Shown here: piece after piece, positions 54,159 through 63,687 of the stretch | How the letters are laid out: each line of letters opens with the position of its first letter | Position numbering within the stretch: position 1 is the stretch's first letter | Assembly (NCBI RefSeq): GCF_947499265.1 | Contig: NZ_CANMNK010000001.1 | Coordinates: forward strand, 18,501 to 82,500 | Length of the DNA: 64,000 bases | Direction of reading: 5' to 3' | From: an uncultured Roseobacter sp. | GTDB lineage: Bacteria > Pseudomonadota > Alphaproteobacteria > Rhodobacterales > Rhodobacteraceae | Position numbers and translations under genes: made by a program | Notes under the pieces: model-generated | The model's input: only the letters and a program-made list of their open reading frames with translations | Told to the model about the DNA's origin: nothing | Databases searched by the model: none

Positions 54159-55208
54159 ATGGCAACACACGTAGCAATCATCGGCGATCATTTCATCCTG
54201 CCGCAGGTCTTTGAAGACGAATTGCGCAAAGCCTGTCCCGATCACGAACTGACCTGCAGATTGCGGCAGGAAGATTGGCCCGACAGCCCCGTCGTGCACG
54301 GCTATGGCGGCGACGTCGATGTCCCGATCAAGGAATTCATCGGTGATTTCGAGGAGGTTGCAGCATTCATCGGGGAGGCCGAAATCCTCGTCACACACCT
54401 GTCACCGATCACGGATGGCATGTTGGACAACCTGCCAAATCTGAAGCTGATCGGGTGCTCGCGTGGCGGCCCCGTGAACATCGACATCCCGGCGGCGCAT
54501 GCCCGAGGGGTCAAAGTCGTCCGCGTGCCCGGGCGCAATGCCTCTGCAGTGGCGGAATTCACCATCGGGGCCATTCTGGCGGAGACGCGCAAAATACGCG
54601 TGGGGCACGAAGCCTTGCGGGCCGGAAACTGGCGCGGCGATCTTTACCGTGCCGACACCACCGGGCGGGAGCTGAACGAGATGACGGTTGGGGTTATCGG
54701 TTACGGCAAAATCGGCACGAGACTGGTAAAGATCCTGCAGGCCTTCGGCTGTCGCACTCTGGTCTGCGATCCCTATGTGCAGCTCGATCCATCGGACGTC
54801 GCCGCCGGGGTCGAGCAGGTTTCCCTGGATACGCTGCTCTCGCAGAGCGATGTCGTCACGTTGCACCCGCGCGTCAGCGCAGAGACGACGCATATGATCA
54901 ACAAGGACACGCTGGCAAAAATGAAGCCCGATGCCCTGCTGGTCAATACCGCCCGCGGACCGCTGTGCAATTACGACGATCTCTATGAGGCGCTGACCCA
55001 GGGCACGATTGGCAGCGCGATGCTTGAGACCTTTTCCGTCGAGCCGACACCGCCGGACTGGCCGCTGTTGCAACTGGAAAACGTCACCCTGACGCCGCAC
55101 ATCGCCGGGGCCTCGGTCCGCACCGCGCAATTTGCAGCACAACAACTTGCCGAAGAGGTTCGCAGATACCTCAGCGGCGATCCCCTAATGAACCTTTGTG
55201 GAGAGTGA
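54159..55208 (+). CDS. D-isomer-specific 2-hydroxyacid dehydrogenase
   Basis: A 349-residue NAD(P)-dependent dehydrogenase. The Rossmann loop is VGVIGYGKIGTRLVKIL, the substrate/catalytic Arg lies in NTARGPLCNYDDL, and the later LTPHIAGAS carries the catalytic His. The N-terminus is longer and unlike PGDH (MATHVAIIGDHFILPQVFEDEL). It may oxidise or reduce a 2-hydroxy- or 2-keto acid intermediate. The ATG lies 2 bp after the kinase stop. Confidence 0.88.
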   Translation: MATHVAIIGDHFILPQVFEDELRKACPDHELTCRLRQEDWPDSPVVHGYGGDVDVPIKEFIGDFEEVAAFIGEAEILVTHLSPITDGMLDNLPNLKLIGCSRGGPVNIDIPAAHARGVKVVRVPGRNASAVAEFTIGAILAETRKIRVGHEALRAGNWRGDLYRADTTGRELNEMTVGVIGYGKIGTRLVKILQAFGCRTLVCDPYVQLDPSDVAAGVEQVSLDTLLSQSDVVTLHPRVSAETTHMINKDTLAKMKPDALLVNTARGPLCNYDDLYEALTQGTIGSAMLETFSVEPTPPDWPLLQLENVTLTPHIAGASVRTAQFAAQQLAEEVRRYLSGDPLMNLCGE

Positions 55209-55212
55209 GACA

Positions 55213-55869
55213 GTGAACGAACAAACAATCAGAGAAGAAGTTGTTGCCGTCTACCAGGAGCTTGGCCGTGAGGGGATGAACAAGGGGGCCTCCGGAAATG
55301 TATCCGCCCGCTGTGGCGATCACATGCTCATCACCCCTTCGGGCATTCCGGGCGCACAAATGGTGCCGGAACAGGTTGCAAAGATCGCAATGGATGACGC
55401 GTCCGGCGCCTGGGAAGGGCCTTGCAAACCGTCAACCGAATGGCGGTTTCACCGCGGTATTCTGGCCACGCGCCAGGATGCAGGGGCGGTCGTGCATGCC
55501 CATGCGCCTTTTGCCACGATCCTGTCGATCCTGCGCAAACCGATACCGGCGGTGCACTACATGATGGCCGCCTTTGGCACGACGGAAATCAAGTGTTCGG
55601 ACTACACCTGCTTTGGCACGGACGGGCTGGCGAAAATGGTGCTGGAGGCGATGGAAGGCAGTGCGGGATGCCTGATGGCCAACCACGGAATGGTTGTTGC
55701 AGGCCCCAACATGACCCGCGCCATGTGGCTGGCTGGTGAGCTGGAGCTGTTGGCAAGCCAGTACTATCACAGCCTGCTGGTGGGGGAGCCGCATATTCTG
55801 AGCGCTGCGGAGATCGAGGAGACCGCCAAGTCCTTTTCCAGCTACGGTCCGCAGGCCGCCGAGGATTGA
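55213..55869 (+). CDS. Class II aldolase/adducin family protein 1
   Basis: A 218-residue Zn-dependent aldolase-like protein of the FucA/AraD family. GASGNVSARCGDHMLITPSGIP is the substrate-phosphate loop, AVVHAHAPFATILSIL supplies two Zn His and LMANHGMVVAG the third. It probably cleaves or isomerises a phosphorylated sugar to DHAP plus an aldehyde. A GTG start at 55213 is preferred, 9 bp after GGAG; an earlier in-frame GTG at 55198 is possible. Confidence 0.85.
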   Translation: MNEQTIREEVVAVYQELGREGMNKGASGNVSARCGDHMLITPSGIPGAQMVPEQVAKIAMDDASGAWEGPCKPSTEWRFHRGILATRQDAGAVVHAHAPFATILSILRKPIPAVHYMMAAFGTTEIKCSDYTCFGTDGLAKMVLEAMEGSAGCLMANHGMVVAGPNMTRAMWLAGELELLASQYYHSLLVGEPHILSAAEIEETAKSFSSYGPQAAED

Positions 55870-55871
55870 GG

Positions 55872-57377
55872 ATGACGGAAGAGGTCGATCTTTTTGTCAT
55901 AGGGGGCGGCATCAACGGCGCGGGCATCGCGCGCGATGCTGCGGGCCGCGGCCTGTCGGTCGTCCTGTGCGAAAAAGATGACCTCGCCGAGGGAACCTCC
56001 TCTCGGTCCGGCAAACTGGTCCATGGCGGGCTCCGTTATCTTGAATACTACGAATTTCGCCTAGTGCGCGAAGCACTCATAGAGCGCGAGGTCCTCCTGA
56101 ACGCGGCGCCTCACATCATCTGGCCGATGCGGTTTGTCTTGCCGCATAGCCCCACCGACCGTCCGGCGTGGTTGGTGCGGCTTGGGCTTTTTCTCTACGA
56201 TAACCTGGGCGGGCGGAAACGTCTGCCGGGGACCCGCATGCTGGATTTGCGGCGCGATCCCGAAGGCGCCCCGATCAAGGCACAATACACCAAGGGGTTT
56301 GAGTATTCCGATTGCTGGGTGGATGACGCGCGCCTTGTTGTATTGAATGCGGTCGGCGCGCAGCAGAATGGCGCGCAGATCCTGACCCGCACGGCTTGTA
56401 CATCATTGCGCGATCAGAGCGGGCGCTGGCTGGCGACCGTGAAAGACACGATGTCCGGGGCACAACGCAAGATTTCCGCCAAGGTCGTCGTGAACGCTGC
56501 TGGCCCCTGGGTCAACGATATCATCGGGCGCGTTGCGGGCTCAAACTCAAGCAGATCGGTGAAACTGGTGAAGGGCAGCCACATCATAGTGCCCAAGTTC
56601 TGGGAGGGCCAACAGGCCTATCTTATTCAAAACACTGACAAACGTGTCATTTTCATCAACCCCTACGAAGGGGACAAGGCGCTCATCGGAACAACGGACA
56701 TCGCCTATGAGGGGGACCCAAACGATGTCCGCCCTGATGAAGACGAAGTTGCCTATCTGATTGCGGCGGTGAACCGCTACTTCAAACAACCCTTGCAACC
56801 GCAGGATGTGATCGAGGCATTTTCGGGCGTGCGCCCGCTGTTTGACGACGGGCAAGGCAATCCCAGTGCAGTGACCCGGGACTATGTGCTCGACCTCGAC
56901 CAGTCGCGCGGTGCGCCTTTGTTGAACATCTTTGGCGGCAAGATCACGACATTTCGCAAACTGGCTGAACACGCGGTACAGGAACTCAAACCCTTCTTCC
57001 CGAATATGGGTGCCGATTGGACGGCGCAGGCCCCCTTGCCGGGTGGAGATATTCCGGAAGCGGATTTCGAGACCTTTCTGGGTCAGATCCGCACGGATTA
57101 CCCTTGGCTACCAAGCGCGTTGGCCAAGCATTACGCCCGGCTCTACGGGACGCGCCTGCGGCAGATCGTAGGAGATGCAACAGAGTTATCGGCCCTGGGC
57201 AGACAGTTTGGGCCAATGCTTTATGAGGCTGAAGTGACCTACCTTGTCACCCAGGAATGGGCCACCTGCGCTGACGATATCCTGAAACGCCGCACGAAAC
57301 ATGGCCTCACGCTGAGCGCCGCCGAAGCCGCGCGCCTGCAGGATTGGTTTGGAAATGCCGTTGCAAAAATCTCCTGA
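55872..57377 (+). CDS. glpD: FAD-dependent glycerol-3-phosphate-type dehydrogenase (GlpD/EryB-like)
   Basis: A 501-residue flavoprotein. FAD-binding VIGGGINGAGIARDAAGRG is at the N-terminus, then EGTSSRSGKLVHGGLRYLEYYEFRLVREAL, the GlpD signature, and FGGKITTFRKLAEHA near the FAD-contacting C-terminal part. It feeds electrons to quinone. It could oxidise glycerol-3-phosphate or, like EryB, another polyol phosphate; the neighbouring erythritol-like kinase makes the second plausible. The start overlaps the aldolase stop region. Confidence 0.9.
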   Translation: MTEEVDLFVIGGGINGAGIARDAAGRGLSVVLCEKDDLAEGTSSRSGKLVHGGLRYLEYYEFRLVREALIEREVLLNAAPHIIWPMRFVLPHSPTDRPAWLVRLGLFLYDNLGGRKRLPGTRMLDLRRDPEGAPIKAQYTKGFEYSDCWVDDARLVVLNAVGAQQNGAQILTRTACTSLRDQSGRWLATVKDTMSGAQRKISAKVVVNAAGPWVNDIIGRVAGSNSSRSVKLVKGSHIIVPKFWEGQQAYLIQNTDKRVIFINPYEGDKALIGTTDIAYEGDPNDVRPDEDEVAYLIAAVNRYFKQPLQPQDVIEAFSGVRPLFDDGQGNPSAVTRDYVLDLDQSRGAPLLNIFGGKITTFRKLAEHAVQELKPFFPNMGADWTAQAPLPGGDIPEADFETFLGQIRTDYPWLPSALAKHYARLYGTRLRQIVGDATELSALGRQFGPMLYEAEVTYLVTQEWATCADDILKRRTKHGLTLSAAEAARLQDWFGNAVAKIS

Positions 57378-58410
57378 TACCCTTCCAGGCGATTTCCCCG
57401 CGTTGCGCCAGATGTCAGCAGTGTTTGGGCAGGATTCCCTTCATATTCAAGGGGCTGGCGGGAACGTGTCGGTCAAAGACGGCGATATTATATGGATCAA
57501 GGCGTCAGGAACGATGCTTGCCGATGCGATGACATCCGATGTTTTCGTGCCCGTGGATCTACCGCAGATGAAGGCGGCAATCACGGCACAAATGCCAACC
57601 GCCGACACGCCTTCTAGCTTTGTCATACCGGGCGCCTCCGAGCTCCGGCCCTCGATCGAGACAAGCGTACACTCGGTTTTCTCACACCGCATCGTGCTGC
57701 ATACGCATTGCATCCATACGCTGGCGCATGCCATTCGAAAAAATGCTGTTAAGTTGCTAACCCAGAAACTGACAGCGTTCGACTGGGCTTATGTGCCCTA
57801 CACCAAACCCGGGGCCAATCTCGCGCGATCCATTCTTGAGGTTTTGAAACCGACAACGAATGTCGTAGTGCTTGGCAATCACGGCCTGATCGTGGCCGCA
57901 GAGAGCGTGGAGGCTATCCGCGATCTGCAAAATCAGGTCCATGCGGCGCTGGCGGTGAAGCCAGACATCAAGGATGGCTTCGACCAAGAGCCGCTCGCGG
58001 CAATCTGTGATGGCTCTAACTATGCCTTGCCCGACGACCCCTTTGTACATCAACTGGCCCTGACGCCTGCGCGTGTAAAACAGGTGACTGCGGGCAGTCT
58101 CTATCCTGATCACGTTATTTTTTGTGGTATCGCGATCACCACACTTCCCCCAAATGAAACGCCCGCGGAGGTCGAAGCGCGCGCACTGGGTCTTGGGCGA
58201 CCTCCACCTGTTTGCCTGCTCGTCCCCGGCCACGGCATGATCCTGCGCAAAGACGTCAGCCAAGGTGCGCGTGTCATGATACACTGCCTCGCCGACGTGA
58301 TGACGCGCGTACCCGAAACGGCCGAGTTGACCTATTTGTCCGAGGCGCAGAATTTCGAATTGCTTGACTGGGATGCCGAGAAATACAGACAGGCCCTGAA
58401 TGCCAAGTGA
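57355..58410 (+). CDS. Class II aldolase/adducin family protein 2, long form
   Basis: A 351-residue protein. The N-terminal two-thirds are class II aldolase-like: QGAGGNVSVKDGDIIWIKASGTML, LHTHCIHTLAHAI (two Zn His) and VLGNHGLIVAAES (third His). The C-terminal 140 residues extend beyond FucA/AraD and are seen in rhamnulose-1-phosphate-aldolase-like bifunctional relatives. It overlaps the dehydrogenase gene by 23 bp. It does not duplicate the shorter aldolase closely, so it may act on a different intermediate. Confidence 0.82.
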   Translation: MPLQKSPDTLPGDFPALRQMSAVFGQDSLHIQGAGGNVSVKDGDIIWIKASGTMLADAMTSDVFVPVDLPQMKAAITAQMPTADTPSSFVIPGASELRPSIETSVHSVFSHRIVLHTHCIHTLAHAIRKNAVKLLTQKLTAFDWAYVPYTKPGANLARSILEVLKPTTNVVVLGNHGLIVAAESVEAIRDLQNQVHAALAVKPDIKDGFDQEPLAAICDGSNYALPDDPFVHQLALTPARVKQVTAGSLYPDHVIFCGIAITTLPPNETPAEVEARALGLGRPPPVCLLVPGHGMILRKDVSQGARVMIHCLADVMTRVPETAELTYLSEAQNFELLDWDAEKYRQALNAK

Positions 58411-59668
58411 CATTTTCATCGGGATCGACCTTGGCACCACCGGTGCGCGCGTCATCGCCATTGACGAAGATGCGGTTGTTGTCGGCGAAGCTAAATCTGC
58501 CTTATCTGATCACGGCAGCAATCATCGTGATCCCATGTGTTGGTGGGCGGCCATCCAGACAGCCCTATCGACAGTCACAAAGAATATCGATGCAGGTCGG
58601 GTGCAGGCGCTTTGTGTGGATGGCACATCGGGAACCATGTTGCCCATCGACGCGGCGGGTCGGCCACTTGCCGATGCGCGCATGTACAATGATGCTTGTG
58701 AGGATAGCGCGATTCTCGCGACGATTTCAAAACACGCCGTCGCTGAAAGCGCCGCACATGGCGCGACCAGTGGCGCCGCCAAAGCGCTTACGTTTCAAAA
58801 TTCGAACCCGGACACATCAATGGTCGTGCATCAGGCCGATTGGATCGCTGGGCAATTCTCCGGGCTCTATGGCTCGGACGACAACAACGCGCTCAAGACC
58901 GGCTATGATTCCGTCCAAAGATGCTGGCCGGAGTGGATGGCGCAAGCCGGGATCAACCGGACCTTGCTGCCATTTGTTCGAGAACCCGGCACAGCGCTGG
59001 GTCATATTCTACCGGATATTGCAGCTGAATTCGGTTTGCCAACGCGCTCGAAAGTCATTGCAGGAACCACCGATGGCTGTGCTGCCTTTCTGGCCACGGG
59101 GGCGCTCAAACCCGGCGATGGCGTGACATCAATTGGCACCACACTGGTGCTCAAGGTCATCTCCGACAGGCCCATCTTTGAGCCGAAAAGCGGTATTTAC
59201 AGTCATAGGTTATTGGGAAATTGGCTGGCGGGCGGCGCTTCCAACACCGGTGGTGGCGTTTTGCTGGAGCACTTCACACCTTCGGAGATTGAACACCTGT
59301 CGACACAGATTGATCCCGAAACACCTCTTGGGCTCGACTACTATCCGCTGCGCGCGCCCGGCGAACGGTTTCCGATTTCTGACCCGCAGCTCCCGCCCAA
59401 ACTGTCGCCGCGCCCGAAGGATCCTTCGGATTTCCTCAAGGCAATGCTTGAAGGGATCGCCGGGATCGAAGCCCTCGGCTATGCGAAACTCAGGGAACTG
59501 GGTGGCCCCCGATTGACCAGCGTGCGCACGGTTGGGGGCGCGGCACAAAGTAAACCGCTCACAGCCATCCGGGCGCGGCTGCTGGGCGTACCCATCGATC
59601 CGCCCGTTCACGTTGAGGCGGCATACGGGTCTGCATTGCTTGCAAAATCAGGGATGGCGGGACAGTGA
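58400..59668 (+). CDS. FGGY-family kinase 2 (ribulokinase-like)
   Basis: A 422-residue short FGGY kinase. FIGIDLGTTGARVIAIDED is ATP motif 1, LCVDGTSGTMLPID is the sugar-binding region and AGTTDGCAAFLATGALKPGDGVTSIGTT is the central catalytic Asp region. The length and the TSGT/TTDGCAA text match the group containing D-ribulose kinases of plants, yeast and bacteria. It overlaps the aldolase gene by 11 bp. It gives the operon a second phosphorylation step. Confidence 0.85.
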   Translation: MPSDIFIGIDLGTTGARVIAIDEDAVVVGEAKSALSDHGSNHRDPMCWWAAIQTALSTVTKNIDAGRVQALCVDGTSGTMLPIDAAGRPLADARMYNDACEDSAILATISKHAVAESAAHGATSGAAKALTFQNSNPDTSMVVHQADWIAGQFSGLYGSDDNNALKTGYDSVQRCWPEWMAQAGINRTLLPFVREPGTALGHILPDIAAEFGLPTRSKVIAGTTDGCAAFLATGALKPGDGVTSIGTTLVLKVISDRPIFEPKSGIYSHRLLGNWLAGGASNTGGGVLLEHFTPSEIEHLSTQIDPETPLGLDYYPLRAPGERFPISDPQLPPKLSPRPKDPSDFLKAMLEGIAGIEALGYAKLRELGGPRLTSVRTVGGAAQSKPLTAIRARLLGVPIDPPVHVEAAYGSALLAKSGMAGQ

Positions 59669-60507
59669 TTCCGGAAATTGTGCACCTGCATCACCTGATC
59701 GATCAATATGATGCCTTTCTGATTGATCAGTTTGGTGTGCTCTTGGACGGCAGCCAAGCCTATCCTGGTGCCGCGGAAGCGCTTGGCTTAATTGCGAAAC
59801 ACAAAAAACCGGCGATCATCCTGTCCAATTCGGCCAAACGCAGTAAGAACAACTGCGATCGATTGGTTTCATTTGGTTTTGACCGCCGCCATTTCATTAC
59901 CGTTGTTACCTCCGGTGAAATCGCCTACCAGGGCATCGCGCGAGAGATTGGGGCATCCATCGACACGAGTGCCCGCGTCATGCTGCTGGCCCGCGAAGGA
60001 GATTCATCTCCGATCGCCGATCTTGGGCTGATTGAAACAAAAAACTCCGCTGAGGCGGATATTCTTCTCATCGCAAGCCGTGATCTCTCTTGGTCACGCG
60101 ATGACTATCTTGCCGTCTTTAGACAATTTCGACGCGACGGCGGCAGATGTATCTGTCTCAACCCGGATCTGAAAATGCTGACGCCTCAAGGGCTGAGGTT
60201 CAGCGCCGGGGCGATTGCGCAAATCTTTGAGGGTTTGGGCGGCACCATCGAATGGTACGGAAAACCACATTCCATTATTTACAAACGCGCTCTTGAATTG
60301 ATGCCGGAGGTCCGCGCGGAACGCGTGCTTTGTATCGGCGACAGTATCCACCATGATATCCTTGGAGGTGCAACCGCAGGTCTATCAACCGCATTGGTTC
60401 GAAGCGGCGTTCATGCAAATATGTCAGACAAAGAGCTTTGGGCAACCTGCTCGGAATTGTGCGCAACCCCCGACTATGTCCTTGAGCGTTTCTCAACGGA
60501 CCTTTAA
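59665..60507 (+). CDS. HAD class IIA phosphatase (NagD/TIGR01459-like)
   Basis: A 280-residue HAD phosphatase. Motif I reads FLIDQFGVLLDG: the nucleophile Asp is present, while the usual second Asp two residues later is Phe, as in the TIGR01459 subgroup. ILSNSAKRSKNN is motif II and LCIGDSIHHDILGGATAGLSTALVRSG is motif IV. It may remove phosphate from a dead-end or final sugar phosphate of the operon. The GTG start at 59665 overlaps the kinase stop (GTGA). It is the last gene of the operon. Confidence 0.82.
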   Translation: MIPEIVHLHHLIDQYDAFLIDQFGVLLDGSQAYPGAAEALGLIAKHKKPAIILSNSAKRSKNNCDRLVSFGFDRRHFITVVTSGEIAYQGIAREIGASIDTSARVMLLAREGDSSPIADLGLIETKNSAEADILLIASRDLSWSRDDYLAVFRQFRRDGGRCICLNPDLKMLTPQGLRFSAGAIAQIFEGLGGTIEWYGKPHSIIYKRALELMPEVRAERVLCIGDSIHHDILGGATAGLSTALVRSGVHANMSDKELWATCSELCATPDYVLERFSTDL

Positions 60508-60662
60508 TTGCCGCAGGTTTCGATCAAGGCGGCGTTACAACAAGCAAATCAAAAGCAAGAAGATAGCGGAGGCATATGCTGAACTAGCCGATAAACGCAG
60601 TTAAAGCGCCTAAGCGGTAGCGTGTTATGTGTATGGAGGGAAATCGAAAGAGAGATACGTAA
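60508..60662. other. Intergenic region between polyol operon and rRNA operon
   Basis: No supported gene and no tRNA was seen, although many related rRNA operons carry tRNA-fMet after 5S. The plus and minus transcription units converge here. No strong hairpin with a T-run was identified. Confidence 0.4.
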
Positions 60663-60810
60663 ACAGAGGTTTTACTAGGTTTGGCGGTGACCTACTCTCC
60701 CACGTCTTAAGACGCAGTACCATCGGCGCGACGGCACTTAACTGCCGAGTTCGGGATGGGATCGGGTGTTTTGCTCGCGCTATGACCACCAAACCATGAA
60801 AAACCTCTGT
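60663..60810 (-). repeat. 11-bp stem flanking 5S rRNA
   Basis: ACAGAGGTTTT (60663-60673) and AAAACCTCTGT (60800-60810) are exact reverse complements that bracket the 5S gene. In the transcript they would pair to form the 5S precursor stem, a probable RNase E/III-type processing site. Confidence 0.65.
60679..60795 (-). rRNA. rrf: 5S ribosomal RNA
   Basis: The minus strand reads from GGTTTGGTGGTCATAGCG to ACCGCCAAACC, with complementary ends, and contains the universal CGATCCCATCCCGAACTCGG-type core (CCCGATCCCATCCCGAACTC) and GGGAGAGTAGGTC. Length is about 117 nt. It lies downstream of 23S in the same transcript. Confidence 0.95.
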
Positions 60811-61308
60811 CGTCCAAGTCACGCACTCTAATGTGCTGTGTATGCTTTTGATTTATCCTAGAAAATCTCTCTTCTACTGGATCAAATCAAGCCTATCGGG
60901 CAATTAGTACCAGTCAACTGAACACATTGCTATGCTTACATCTCTGGCCTATCGACGAGGTGGTCTACCTCGGCCCTCAGGGATACCTTGTTTTGAGGGG
61001 GGCTTCCCGCTTAGATGCCTTCAGCGGTTATCCTTTCCGATCATAGCTACCCTGCACTGCTGCTGGCGCAACAACAGGTCCACCAGTGGATCGTTCACCC
61101 CGGTCCTCTCGTACTAGGGGCAACTCCTCTCAAGTATCCTACACCCACGGAAGATAGGGACCGAACTGTCTCACGACGTTCTAAACCCAGCTCACGTACC
61201 TCTTTAAACGGCGAACAGCCGTACCCTTGGGACCTGCTCCAGCCCCAGGATGAGATGAGCCGACATCGAGGTGCCAAACACTGCCGTCGATATGGACTCT
61301 TGGGCAGT

Positions 61309-61362
<54 letters not shown>

Positions 61363-61500
61363 TCGGGACCACCGGATCACTATGGCCGTCTTTCGACTCT
61401 GCTCGACTTGTCAGTCTCGCAGTCAGGCTGGCTTCTGCCATTGCACTCAACGAGCGATTTCCGACCGCTCTGAGCCAACCTTCGCGCGCCTCCGTTACGC

Positions 61501-61532
<32 letters not shown>

Positions 61533-61790
61533 ACCACACAGGGTCCCGGATCCGGATAACGGACCGCGGTTAGACATCAAGCAGAACAAGGGTGGTATCT
61601 CAAGGGAGGCTCCACGCAAACTGGCGTTCACGCTTCAAAGCCCACCACCTATCCTGCACATGTTCGGCCTAATGCCAGTGTGAAGTTGTAGTAAAGGTGC
61701 ACGGGGTCTTTCCGTCTAACCGCGGGAAACCTGCATCTTGACAGGTAATTCAATTTCGCTGAGTCTATGTTGGAGACAGCGGGGAAGTCG

Positions 61791-61873
<83 letters not shown>

Positions 61874-62608
61874 TGGGCTTCAATTCAAGGCTCTCACCTC
61901 TCCTTTTAACCTTCAGGCACCGGGCAGGCGTCAGACCCTATACGTCGTCTTGCGACTTCGCAGAGCCCTGTGTTTTTAATAAACAGTCGCCACCCCCTGG
62001 TTTGTGCCCCCAGCCAATACTTGCGTAGAAACTGGGCCTCCTTCTCGCGAACTTACGGAGGTATTTTGCCGAGTTCCTTCAACATAGTTCTCTCAAGCGC
62101 CTTGGTATTCTCTACCAGTCCACCTGTGTCGGTTTAGGGTACGATCTAGCGATGGAGCTATTTCCAGGAACCCCTTAGCCGCCCATTCAATCCAATAAGG
62201 ATGAACGACCTTCGGGATCCGTCACTTCCATCTGGCCCAGGAATATTAACCTGGTTCCCATCGACTACGCCTTTCGGCCTCGCCTTAGGGGTCGGCTTAC
62301 CCTGCTCAGATTAGCTTTAAGCAGGAACCCTTGGACTTTCGGCGACAGTGTCTCTCACACTGTTTGTCGCTACTCATGTCATCATTCTCACTAGTGATCT
62401 CTCCACCGGATCGCTCACGCGCCGGCTTCACAGAAAACTCCGCGTGTCCAATCCGGGCGAACCCGGTAAGGACACATGGAATTATGTCACACTACGCTCT
62501 GCTACCATGCAATAAATGCATCCTAAGCTTCGGCTCATGGCTTGAGCCCCGTTACATCTTCGCCGCAAGACAACTTATTTAGACCAGTGAGCTGTTACGC
62601 TATCTTTA

Positions 62609-62639
<31 letters not shown>

Positions 62640-63140
62640 TTGTTTTGGTCGTCTCACCTGCTTTCCCACTTAGCCATGAATTAGGGGCCTTAGCTGTAGG
62701 TCAGGGTTGTTTCCCTCTCCACGACGGACGTTAGCATTCGCCGTGTGTCTGCCATCTAGTACTCCTCGGTATTCGGAGTTTGGTTAGGATCAGTAAGCCT
62801 GTGGGGCCCCATTACCCATCCAGTGCTCTACCCCCGAGGGTATTCGGATGACGCTCTACCTAAATAGATTTCGCAGAGAACCAGCTATCTCCGAGTTTGA
62901 TTGGCCTTTCACCCCTAGGCACAACTCATCCCGATCTTTTTCAACAGATGTGGGTTCGGTCCTCCAGTACGTGTTACCGTACCTTCAACCTGGTCATGCC
63001 TAGATCACTCGGTTTCGGGTCTGATCCCACGAACTCGACGCCCTATTAAGACTCGCTTTCGCTGCGCCTACACCTAACGGCTTAAGCTTGCTCGTGAGAC
63101 CAAGTCGATGACCCATTATACAAAAGGTACGCCGTCACAA

Positions 63141-63687
63141 GACTGGAGATCAATTTGGATCGTGTTCAGAAATTGAAGGTATAGCGCACCGCCAGCGTTT
63201 CACCGCCAGGGTTTACATCTTCAATGTCCGCGTTTGATTTGTGGTCAATTGCAATCGATATCCGGCCGCTGTCCGTCAGCTTGTAGCCAACGCCGAGCAA
63301 CGTTCTGAATTGCAAGTTCCCACCCAATGGGCTGCCACCCGTGCCCTCATCGTAGTAGCCAGGCATGAAGCTGCCTTCTACGAACCAGGGGCCTTCGCTG
63401 ATCATCCAAATGGCATAGACACCGACACCGACGAAAACGTCTCCGTCTGCGTCGATCTGCCCAGCACCCGCCAAAGAATAAGACGCCGTGCGACCCGAAA
63501 AGAACGGGTCAGCGTGATATTCAAGAATGAAGGCACCGGATTGTGTATCCGTTTGGTCCAACACATCGTCCACACCCAGACCGACGACAAACTCGTCGGC
63601 AAAAGCAGTGGTTGATGCAAGTGCGAAGGTCAGTATGGAAGCGATATTTTTCATAACTTCCAATGACATCCAAATTGAACTCCAGTC
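63141..63687 (-). other. Intervening sequence in 23S helix 25, encoding a protein
   Basis: Uninterrupted 23S would run from CAGTCGGAGC to GTGACGGCGTACC. Here these are separated by 547 nt. The ends of the insert, 63668-63687 and 63141-63160, are complementary over 20 positions with one mismatch, a stem that extends helix 25. Such stems are typical of 23S intervening sequences, which RNase III cuts out without religation, leaving fragmented 23S. Helix 25 is a known site of such inserts. Most of the insert is the ORF 63166-63654. Confidence 0.9.
63166..63654 (-). CDS. PagL-like lipid A 3-O-deacylase (acyloxyacyl hydrolase family) inside the 23S intervening sequence
   Basis: A 162-residue outer-membrane beta-barrel protein. 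MKNIASILTFALASTTAFA is a signal peptide, cleaved before DEF. Alternating barrel strands follow (DVFVGVGVYAIWM; GGNLQFRTLLGVGYKL) and the chain ends YTFNF, with the C-terminal Phe of barrel proteins. The triad His138, Ser140 and Glu152 (DHKSNADIEDVNPGGE) has the same +2/+14 spacing as His126, Ser128 and Glu140 in Pseudomonas PagL. It would remove the 3-O acyl chain of lipid A. It reads in the rRNA direction. ATG 63654 follows GGAAG; an in-frame ATG at 63669 lies partly in the stem. The stop is 5 nt from the other arm. Confidence 0.85.
   Translation of the reverse strand: MKNIASILTFALASTTAFADEFVVGLGVDDVLDQTDTQSGAFILEYHADPFFSGRTASYSLAGAGQIDADGDVFVGVGVYAIWMISEGPWFVEGSFMPGYYDEGTGGSPLGGNLQFRTLLGVGYKLTDSGRISIAIDHKSNADIEDVNPGGETLAVRYTFNF

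Noticed and set aside
63141-63687. Group I or group II intron in 23S
   Set aside because: The insert has complementary terminal arms and a coding loop but no intron catalytic core that I can see, and the encoded protein is not an endonuclease or reverse transcriptase.
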